From a virus: a stretch of 20,097 bases of DNA. The position numbers and the translations under genes are program-made. The notes beneath the pieces are model-generated. The model was not told the origin of the DNA, ran no database searches, and saw only the letters and a program-made list of their open reading frames with translations. The stretch spans positions 1 through 20,097 of IMG/VR virus record IMGVR_UViG_3300044533_000556; one strand, 5' to 3'. Of the stretch, positions 14,757 through 20,097 are shown in pieces (positions within the stretch are counted from its first letter, which is position 1; each line of letters starts with the position of its first letter).

Positions 14757-15722
14757 ATGTATTCAAATTCCGCAGCCATTTTCCGTGGCGACATCGCTGG
14801 CGTAGTTGAGCAGGCAAAAGACTGGGAGGCCGGTCTGATCGGCACCTCCGTCATGCCGATTCTCGACGTGCCAGTCCGCGCCGGCCAATACCCATCGTTC
14901 GTTCTCAAAGAGGGCCAACTCCTCAAGAGCGACATCAAGAACCGCGCTCCATACAGCGATTACGCTCGTGGCACCCGCGCGTTCACTCAAGACACCTACA
15001 CCGCTCTGGAATACGGCTACGAGGAGGCGGTTGACGATACCGTCACCCTCGACGTTGCCCGCTTCTTCGACGCCGAGGTGATGGCCGCCAAGCTCGCCAA
15101 GCGCAAACTCTTGCTCGCGCACGAGCTTCGCGTCGCCGCAAAAATCTTCGACAACGCCGCGTTCACCTCGACCAACTCCGGCACCGCCTACACCGTCGCC
15201 AATTTGGCCACGTTCGACGTTGGTCAAGACGTGCAGGAAGCTCTCGACCGGATGCTTGCGCGTGGCGAGTCCACGACCAACACCCGCGTCGTCATCCCAT
15301 ACCCAGTATGGACCCGCGTCCGCGCTTCCACGAAATTCCAAAACCGTTTGCGCGGCACCGGTCTTTCGTCCGACACGATCTTGAACGCCAGCACCCAAGC
15401 AGCCGCCGAAGTGTTCGGCGTCGCCGAGGTTCTGATCGGTCGCGCCTCCTACGACAGCGCACCCGAGGGCATCGCCTTCTCCGCCGCAAACGTCTGGGCC
15501 AACACCTACATTTGGGTCGGCTCGGTCACGCAGGCAGGAGCCGGCTATTTTGGAGGGGGAGCAGGCTTCACCTTGAGCTGGGCGGAGTACGGACCGGCAA
15601 TCGGCGTCTCGACCTACCGCGAAGAGAAGATCAAGTCGAACATCGTTCGCGCCTCGCAATACACCGCCGAGAAGATCGTGAACTCGAACGCTGGTCAGCT
15701 TATCGCGACCCAGTATGCCTGA
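14757..15722 (+). CDS. Major capsid protein (gpE-like)
   Basis: 321 aa. The features are those of phage major capsid proteins of the lambda-E/HK97-fold class: an N-terminal arm, SAAIFRGDIAGVVEQAKDWE; E-loop-like Phe/Tyr/Gly strands (PVRAGQYPSFVLKEGQLL, SDYARGTRAFTQDTYTALEY); a long spine helix, DAEVMAAKLAKRKLLLAHEL (about 103-122); and A-domain strands, NTRVVIPYPVWTRVRASTKF, followed by FGVAEVLIGRASYDSAPEG. The length is near lambda gpE (341 aa). It is preceded by the decoration gene and followed by a strong terminator. The leader AACTAATTACC shows no SD. Codon choice is very uniform toward C-ending codons, as for a highly expressed gene. Confidence 0.92.
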   Translation: MYSNSAAIFRGDIAGVVEQAKDWEAGLIGTSVMPILDVPVRAGQYPSFVLKEGQLLKSDIKNRAPYSDYARGTRAFTQDTYTALEYGYEEAVDDTVTLDVARFFDAEVMAAKLAKRKLLLAHELRVAAKIFDNAAFTSTNSGTAYTVANLATFDVGQDVQEALDRMLARGESTTNTRVVIPYPVWTRVRASTKFQNRLRGTGLSSDTILNASTQAAAEVFGVAEVLIGRASYDSAPEGIAFSAANVWANTYIWVGSVTQAGAGYFGGGAGFTLSWAEYGPAIGVSTYREEKIKSNIVRASQYTAEKIVNSNAGQLIATQYA

Positions 15723-15744
15723 TCTTAACTAGGTTTGGAAAAAC

Positions 15745-15779
15745 AGCCTCACGCTTCACGGCGTGGGGCTTTTTGTTTT
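15745..15779 (+). terminator. Strong rho-independent terminator after the capsid gene
   Basis: AGCCTCACGC (15745-15754) and GCGTGGGGCT (15761-15770) form a 10-bp stem with one T-G wobble and a 6-nt loop TTCACG, followed by TTTTGTTTT (15771-15779). A run of A precedes the stem. It starts 22 nt after the capsid stop. It would cap the abundant head-gene transcript and lower expression of the glycosyltransferase and tail genes downstream. Confidence 0.88.
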
Positions 15780-15827
15780 GACCGGTCCGAGCGATCAGCA
15801 AGACCTGACGCACACAACACAACGATT

Positions 15828-17216
15828 ATGATACTTTCGCTTTGCGTAATTACCGGAAACGAGGCGGCACAAATCGGCGCGATGCTCGACAGCTTCGACG
15901 GCGTGATTGACGAGGTTTCACTCGTTCGCGCCATCGGCTCGCAGGAACCGGACGCGACCGAGCAAATCGTCCGCGACTGGTGCGCGGCGCACTCGGTCGG
16001 ATTCATCTTCTCGGAATACAAGAACGGCGCGACGGCGCAGGCGTGGAAGCACGTCGATTCGTTTGCCCAAGCACGCAACCAAGCGTTCGCGCAGGCGTGC
16101 GGCGACTGGCTTATCTGGGCCGACTGCGACGACGTGATTGCGGACGCCGAAAAGCTAAGGGACCGGCTCGCGGAGCTATCCGACGACGTGCTTATGGTCC
16201 GTTGTCCTTACGACGTGCGCGGAACGGGCAAGAAGCTCCACCGCGAACGCATCGTTCGGCGTAGCGCATTTGCAAGCGGGCGCATCTGGCACCACGACGT
16301 GCACGAAAACTTGCTCCTGCTTCCGAACGACCGGCATTTTGACTGGGCGACGCCGGTTTGGCATCATCAGCCGATTGCGATCAAGCAGGACAACCGCAAG
16401 CGCAACCTCGCGATTCTCGGGCGCAGCGTGGCGGAGTCCGCCACCCAATACTTTTACATTCACCAAGAGCACTACTGCGCCGGCAACAAGGCCGCAGCCG
16501 AGCAGTTCGGACGCATCGCGCTGAGCTTCCCAAACCTCGACGATTCGTTCCGCTACGAGGTCGGGCTCAACCTTGCGCGGCTTGTCGCTTCTCGGCGCGA
16601 GGCGATGCAGTTCGCGATGTCGGCGCACGGTGTTTTCCCTTGGTGCCGCGAGGCAATCGCGTCGGTCATCCTCTTGGCGTTCGAGCGCAACGACGGCAAG
16701 CGGGCGAGCTTTTGGGCGTCGCGGATGCTGAGCCTTCCCGAGCCTACCGAGAAAGACCGACCGTGGACCCATGAGGTCAAATGGTATGGCTGGGCCGGGC
16801 ACGACCTCGCGGCGCGGGCCTACCGCCTCGCCGGCCAACTGGACGACGCGGCGGCGTTGCAGCTCGTGTTTCACAAGCACACGGCACCGCGGATCCGGCT
16901 GACGCAAAAGACACTCGGCAACTCGACCAAATCGGTCGCCTTCCGCGACGCTTGGCTTTCGACAGCGGCGCAGCCGGAGCGCATCGAACACCGCTTCCTC
17001 GTGCGTGCCGACGACGCCGAGACGATGGGAATGGCGAAGCAGTTCCTGCACGACGTGGGCGAGCCGAGAGACGCAGCCGAGCCGGGCACGATTTGCGTCG
17101 TGGCCGAGGACGGAATGGTGCCGCCTCACAACTGGGATGAGCGCGTGCTTGCAAGCGGCTGCACGCTGATCGACTCGGAGAACATCGAACAAATTCTGGG
17201 AGCGAAAAAAGCATGA
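15828..17216 (+). CDS. Glycosyltransferase family 2-like protein
   Basis: 462 aa from ATG at 15828. An earlier in-frame start at 15735 would lie across the terminator hairpin, so I reject it. The N-terminal domain is GT2-like: ILSLCVITGNEAAQIGAMLD (2-21), VDSFAQARNQAFAQACGDWL (76-95), then WADCDD (97-102), a DxD-type motif for nucleotide-sugar and metal binding. The usual acidic strand end is changed: 'VRAIGSQEPD' (33-42) stands where many relatives have VDTGSTD. After ~200 residues a helical region (about 200-380) with TPR-like or accessory helices follows (NKAAAEQFGRIALSFPNLDD). The product probably transfers sugar to a virion or cell-surface acceptor. It is coupled to the next gene by a 4-nt overlap. 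There is no signal peptide. Confidence 0.82.
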   Translation: MILSLCVITGNEAAQIGAMLDSFDGVIDEVSLVRAIGSQEPDATEQIVRDWCAAHSVGFIFSEYKNGATAQAWKHVDSFAQARNQAFAQACGDWLIWADCDDVIADAEKLRDRLAELSDDVLMVRCPYDVRGTGKKLHRERIVRRSAFASGRIWHHDVHENLLLLPNDRHFDWATPVWHHQPIAIKQDNRKRNLAILGRSVAESATQYFYIHQEHYCAGNKAAAEQFGRIALSFPNLDDSFRYEVGLNLARLVASRREAMQFAMSAHGVFPWCREAIASVILLAFERNDGKRASFWASRMLSLPEPTEKDRPWTHEVKWYGWAGHDLAARAYRLAGQLDDAAALQLVFHKHTAPRIRLTQKTLGNSTKSVAFRDAWLSTAAQPERIEHRFLVRADDAETMGMAKQFLHDVGEPRDAAEPGTICVVAEDGMVPPHNWDERVLASGCTLIDSENIEQILGAKKA

Positions 17217-17851
17217 TTCCCGAGCCGGCAATCGTCGTCTGCACGACCAACGCGCGATGTCTCGACGTGCTCAAGGCGTCGGTCAAAGCCTACGTGCCGC
17301 GCAACATTCGCACCTACTATTTCCACGGCGTCGGGGCGACGTTCGGCGAGGCTTACAACCACGCGGCGGGGATTGCGTTCAAGGAGCATGACGAGCTGGT
17401 TATCTGCAACGACGACATCGTTTTCACGCCGACGACATGGCGCGACCTTTTCGCGGATGTGAAGCTGATCAAAGAACATTGCGAGAACGTCGGCTACGTC
17501 GCAGCGCGGTCGGACTACGCACGAGGGGCGCAGAACATCCGCTGCGGCACCGGGCGCTTGGACTTCCTGCGGTTCGAGTCAGAGCGCAGCATCATCGAGA
17601 CGCCGGTCATCGCTCCGATCTGCGCGTGGATTCACCGCGACGCATGGGTGGACTTCCCGCCGATCAACTGGTTCAGCGATGACGTGCAATGCGCCGACAT
17701 GAAGCGCCGGCACTTCATCTCACGCGCCTACGTGCATCACGTCGGCTCTCAGACGTGCGGTTACGACGCTGCCAAGTGCAAGGCCGACGCCGAGCCGTGG
17801 CTGCGGGAGAACCGGCCGGCGCTGCACGCGCAGCACTTCGGCACGGTTTGA
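17213..17851 (+). CDS. Second glycosyltransferase-like protein
   Basis: 212 aa, ATG overlapping the previous TGA. Compact alpha/beta protein: IVVCTTNARCLDVLKASVKA (7-26) forms a first strand and helix; ATFGEAYNHAAGIAF (42-56) is followed by DELVICNDDIVFTP (60-73), where NDDIV takes the DxD position of GT-A enzymes. Then come VIAPICAWIHRDAWVDF and NWFSDDVQCADM, typical of the acceptor-side acidic loop, and a C-terminal YVHHVGSQTCG. The length is short for a full GT2 enzyme but close to single-domain GT-A proteins of phages. It probably works with the upstream 462-aa protein. The acceptor is unknown. Two genes of this kind beside a capsid gene suggest virion glycosylation. Confidence 0.72.
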   Translation: MIPEPAIVVCTTNARCLDVLKASVKAYVPRNIRTYYFHGVGATFGEAYNHAAGIAFKEHDELVICNDDIVFTPTTWRDLFADVKLIKEHCENVGYVAARSDYARGAQNIRCGTGRLDFLRFESERSIIETPVIAPICAWIHRDAWVDFPPINWFSDDVQCADMKRRHFISRAYVHHVGSQTCGYDAAKCKADAEPWLRENRPALHAQHFGTV

Positions 17852-17867
17852 CGATTCGCGCAATTGT

Positions 17868-18188
17868 ATGGCCGCCGTCCGAGACTTCGACCCGACGCAG
17901 ATCAACTCCGACTTCTCCGCGATATTGGAGCAGGCCGGCATTTCGTTTACGTATCAGGGCGCGGCGGTCACCGGCATCTGGTCAGCGGCGAGCAATGCGT
18001 TTGCCGACTTCGAGGACCAACGCCGCGACGACAGCAAGTTCACGATCTTCCTTTTGACGACAAGCGTCAGCGCCGTTCCGCAGGTCACGCAGACGCTTTC
18101 GCGGGCCGGCATCACCTACTACGTTGAGCGCGTGACGTTGGACGCCGAGGGCGCAGGATGTGAGCTGAGCGTTGCTAAGGTTATATGA
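17868..18188 (+). CDS. Head-tail joining protein (FII position), putative
   Basis: 106 aa. N-terminal helix QINSDFSAILEQAGISFTYQ, then beta-rich segments TFIFLL-like (KFTIFLLTTS, ITYYVERVTL, GCELSVAKVI). Size and place, after the capsid and just before the Z-position gene, fit lambda gpFII (117 aa), the neck protein that joins the completed head to the tail. Sequence resemblance to FII is not obvious by eye, so the call is positional. It ends in a 4-nt overlap with the next gene. Separated from the glycosyltransferase stop by 16 nt without an SD. Confidence 0.55.
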   Translation: MAAVRDFDPTQINSDFSAILEQAGISFTYQGAAVTGIWSAASNAFADFEDQRRDDSKFTIFLLTTSVSAVPQVTQTLSRAGITYYVERVTLDAEGAGCELSVAKVI

Positions 18189-19087
18189 TTTCGATCTTCT
18201 CAGACACCAAGAAGCTCGAATATGCGCTGGCGAGACTCGCCGACGCTGCGAAAGTCGATCTTGGTCTGGTCATTAAGCAGGAAGGCGCTTACGTCGCCCG
18301 AACGATTATGCAGATCACGCCTCCGACCGGCGACAAGATCGCAAACGGCGGGCAAATTCCTTTGGTCACGGGCGGTTCAATTACCAAAACAAAAGCGGGC
18401 GGACTCAGCACGAACGCACGCAAGCAGGGCGAGAACGCAATTCTGGGTGACTTGTTCGGAGGTCGAAAACTAGCGAAAGAAAAAAGCATCGGTCTTTTTC
18501 AGAAGATCGGAAACTCAACGGAAGTTCCGCCACGCGACGGACAGAATGAAACGATGGGCGTGAACCTTGGCTGGGAGGGCTCGAAGAAAATCCGCATTTA
18601 TCGCAAGTTCTGGCAACCGGGCGCATCCATCGCGCAGATGCGGGCGTTTCATCACGCGAACAGAAATGCACGCGGGAGGCCGAAACAGGTCACGCGCAGC
18701 GCAATCGGTCGCTGGCAGGTGCAGGACCAAATGTGGGTCACGAATCAGGCGGCGGATGCCTATCTCAAATACGTTCAAAAAAAGGTCGGTCTCGGTAAGG
18801 CTGGATTTGCTGCGGCTGCAATGGCGTGCGGCGTTCGCGTGCCAGCTTGGATTCGTCGGCACATGGCAAAGGCTGGAACCGCTCAAGTGCAATTTGGGCA
18901 GAATCCTTTCGTGAGCGCACGGACCACCGGCAACAAGATTCCCGACCTACAGCGCGTGGTTGATTCGGCTCTTAAAATTCGCTACAAGGTCACGCTCTCG
19001 AAATACCGCGCTGTTCTCGCCAACCGCGCCGTCAATCTTGGATTCGCAAAAGTAAAAGGCGGCATGGTCATACCCAAAGAAGCATGA
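18185..19087 (+). CDS. Minor tail protein, Z/HK97gp10-like position
   Basis: 300 aa. N-terminus FSDTKKLEYALARLADAAKV, then LVIKQEGAYVARTIMQITPP, the helix pattern of the HK97 gp10/lambda Z type (a helical neck or tail-completion protein ending near a Pro motif). A later segment resembles the Z-type 'lGKAGfaaAA..cGv.vP.Wi.rH' phrase: GLGKAGFAAAAMACGVRVPA. The C-terminus is very basic (SKYRAVLANRAVNLGFAKVK). Lambda Z is 192 aa, so ~100 residues are added in the middle (about 70-190), which is Lys/Arg/Gly-rich. This gene is also visibly less GC-rich than its neighbours. It overlaps the next gene by 4 nt. Confidence 0.62.
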   Translation: MISIFSDTKKLEYALARLADAAKVDLGLVIKQEGAYVARTIMQITPPTGDKIANGGQIPLVTGGSITKTKAGGLSTNARKQGENAILGDLFGGRKLAKEKSIGLFQKIGNSTEVPPRDGQNETMGVNLGWEGSKKIRIYRKFWQPGASIAQMRAFHHANRNARGRPKQVTRSAIGRWQVQDQMWVTNQAADAYLKYVQKKVGLGKAGFAAAAMACGVRVPAWIRRHMAKAGTAQVQFGQNPFVSARTTGNKIPDLQRVVDSALKIRYKVTLSKYRAVLANRAVNLGFAKVKGGMVIPKEA

Positions 19088-19515
19088 GCACCCGAACAAA
19101 CATCCGCAACGCCACCGCCAACGCCTTGACCGGCGCTCTCGTCGTTCCGACCGCGAACATCTTGCGCGGGCGCAACAACACGATTGCAAGCGTCAGCTTT
19201 CCCTCCGCCGCCGTTTACGCGGTCAGCGAGCAGATCGAGGTCCGCACGCTCGGGCCGAGCAACCGCACGCAATACCGACAGCTCCAACTCGTCGTGGACT
19301 ACTTCACCGCCGAAAGCGGCACCTACCTGATTGACGACCTTTTCGACACCGGCAGCGCAGCGGTCGAGGCGGCCGTGCTCGCCGACGTTACGCTCGGCGG
19401 GCAGTGTCAGGACCTGCATTTGACGAGCGTCGAATATACGATTGAACCAGACGAGGACCGGCGCTTCGGCTCGGCTCGGCACACTTTCAACTGCATCTAT
19501 TTTTCAACCGACTAA
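19084..19515 (+). CDS. Tail terminator-like protein (U position)
   Basis: 143 aa. Helix at the start, TRTNIRNATANALTGAL, then strands ASVSFPSAAVYAVSEQIEVR, the pattern of tail terminators of the gpU class (lambda gpU 131 aa), which cap the tail tube and set its end. The strand-helix order continues with RQLQLVVDYFTAESGTYLID, then FDTGSAAVEAAVLADVTLGG, and a closing strand YTIEPDEDRRFGSARHTFNC. It sits between the Z- and V-position genes as in lambda. The assignment uses fold pattern, length and order; there is no diagnostic motif. Confidence 0.65.
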   Translation: MSTRTNIRNATANALTGALVVPTANILRGRNNTIASVSFPSAAVYAVSEQIEVRTLGPSNRTQYRQLQLVVDYFTAESGTYLIDDLFDTGSAAVEAAVLADVTLGGQCQDLHLTSVEYTIEPDEDRRFGSARHTFNCIYFSTD

Positions 19516-19524
19516 CCTCATTTT

Positions 19525-19911
19525 ATGGCAACCAAACTTGGCCGCGACGGCCTAATCAAATTATCCAGCACCACCATCGGCGAGCTTCGCAACTACGCTC
19601 TGACCCACACCTCCGACACCGTAGAAGATTCGGTAATCGGCGACACCTACCGCACCCGGCTTGCTTCCATGAAAACTTGGAGCGCGTCGGGCGATCTTTA
19701 CTGGGACGAAGGCGACGCCGGTCAGCTTCTGATCACCATCGGCAGCTCGGTCACGCTGAACCTTTATCCAGAAGGCGCGACGACCGGCGACGTTTACTAT
19801 TCCGGCGCCGCCATCGTGACCCAGTTTAATGTGAGCGCCAGCTTTGACGGCATCGTAGAAGGTCAAATTAGTTTCGAGGGAAATGGAGTGCTTTCTGTGC
19901 TCACGGCTTAA
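19525..19911 (+). CDS. Major tail tube protein, putative
   Basis: 128 aa, nearly all beta-strand: NYALTHTSDTVEDSVIGDTY, then TWSASGDLYWDEGDAGQLLI, then YYSGAAIVTQFNVSASFDGI and VEGQISFEGNGVLSVLTA. This 'distinguish, W.SASGDLYWDeGD..Q' layout is characteristic of phage tail tube proteins, which stack as hexamer rings around the DNA channel. It is shorter than lambda gpV (246 aa), which carries an extra C-terminal Ig domain. Position after the terminator-like protein and before the tail-chaperone-like gene fits. Leader CCTCATTTT with no SD. The last stretch GQISFEGNGVLS is the usual tube-protein ending. Confidence 0.8.
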   Translation: MATKLGRDGLIKLSSTTIGELRNYALTHTSDTVEDSVIGDTYRTRLASMKTWSASGDLYWDEGDAGQLLITIGSSVTLNLYPEGATTGDVYYSGAAIVTQFNVSASFDGIVEGQISFEGNGVLSVLTA

Positions 19912-19937
19912 TTTAGCAGGCAAAACACACCACACAC

Positions 19938-20097
19938 ATGGACGCAATTGACCTCGTCAGAGAACACTTCGCCTCACTCGGCACGCGCAAAATCGACGTG
20001 CCGGAGTGGAAGCTCGTCGTGCACGCAACGCCGGTCACGCTCTCGGAAAAAAACCGGCTCTATCGTCGCAGCAAAGAGAACGACATGGAGCTGCTCG
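19938..20097 (+). CDS. Tail assembly chaperone-like protein (partial, 3' end outside)
   Basis: 53 codons are visible from ATG at 19938 before the window ends in the same frame. MDAIDLVREHFASLGTRKID, then VPEWKLVVHATPVTLSEKNR. The 'KIDVPEW...V..TPVTLSEKN' phrase is typical of tail assembly chaperones, which bind the tape-measure protein while the tube polymerises. It lies directly after the tube gene, as lambda G lies after V. Lambda G/GT uses a programmed frameshift; the relevant 3' part is outside this window, so it cannot be checked. Leader CACCACACACATGG has no SD. Confidence 0.7.
   Translation, partial: MDAIDLVREHFASLGTRKIDVPEWKLVVHATPVTLSEKNRLYRRSKENDMELL

Noticed and set aside
14763-15659. 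Long open frame on the minus strand (298 codons) opposite the capsid gene
   Set aside because: It mirrors the strongly biased C-ending codons of the capsid gene, is rich in Gly/Arg/Val without motifs, and no neighbour is on the minus strand.
15735-15827. Upstream extension of the first glycosyltransferase from 15735
   Set aside because: It would be encoded across the terminator hairpin, and the GT2 domain begins right at the ATG at 15828.
15778-15832. Possible promoter after the capsid terminator (TTGACC at 15778; TATGAT at 15827)
   Set aside because: Spacing between the two boxes is far too long, the TATGAT overlaps the start codon, and no proper partner at 16-18 nt exists beyond a weak CTGACG.
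16176-17231. 351-codon open frame on the minus strand opposite the first glycosyltransferase
   Set aside because: Arg/Leu/Val-rich composition with no recognisable domain; explained by GC-rich codon bias of the + strand gene.
1-20097. CRISPR array, insertion sequence, integrase or attachment site
   Set aside because: No regularly spaced direct repeats, transposase motifs or recombinase genes were seen. The tRNA-like element could be an old attachment remnant, but no repeat partner is visible in the window.

Overview
This window is a segment of the late (virion structure) region of a tailed, siphovirus-like dsDNA phage or prophage. Every convincing gene is on the + strand, genes are tightly packed, and neighbours repeatedly overlap by 4 nt (ATGA/GTGA). 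The order follows the lambda late operon. I read small terminase (Nu1-like), large terminase (gpA family), gpW-like connector, portal (gpB family), protease/scaffold, decoration protein (gpD position), major capsid (gpE), then FII-, Z-, U- and V-position proteins and the start of a tail-assembly chaperone (G position). The product names for terminase, portal, capsid, protease, Mom, ParB-like, holin and the first glycosyltransferase rest on motifs I can see. The FII/Z/U/gpW assignments rest mostly on size and gene order.

Layout. 1-1197: the tail of an upstream gene, then a ParB-like gene overlapping a Mom-family DNA-modification gene. The 3' end of the mom gene contains a sequence that folds like a tRNA-Gly(UCC) ending in CCA. 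1194-4640: packaging genes, small unknown proteins and a rho-independent terminator. 4642-6810: portal protein with an extra C-terminal domain after an Ala-rich linker. 6812-13410: a block of fibre-like/appendage proteins, small proteins and a holin-like pair, placed between the portal and protease genes. 13433-15722: protease/scaffold, decoration and capsid, followed by a second strong terminator. 15828-17851: two glycosyltransferase-like genes. 17868-20097: head-tail joining and tail genes, cut off by the window end.

How the genes work together: the ParB-like/Mom pair would modify phage DNA before the terminase packages it. Portal, protease/scaffold, decoration and capsid proteins build the head. 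The FII/Z/U-position proteins close the neck and tail, and the tube protein and chaperone build the tail. The inserted block would supply host-contact proteins and a lysis membrane protein. The glycosyltransferases could decorate virion proteins or alter the host surface.

Organism: the DNA is GC-rich. Almost no gene has a Shine-Dalgarno-like sequence before its start; leaders are A/C-rich or the start overlaps the previous stop. That argues for a host lineage that does not depend on SD motifs, such as Bacteroidota, Verrucomicrobiota or Planctomycetota, rather than an enterobacterium. GC content makes Verrucomicrobiota-like hosts plausible, but this is inference only. No integrase, repressor or endolysin is seen here, so temperate versus lytic lifestyle cannot be decided.
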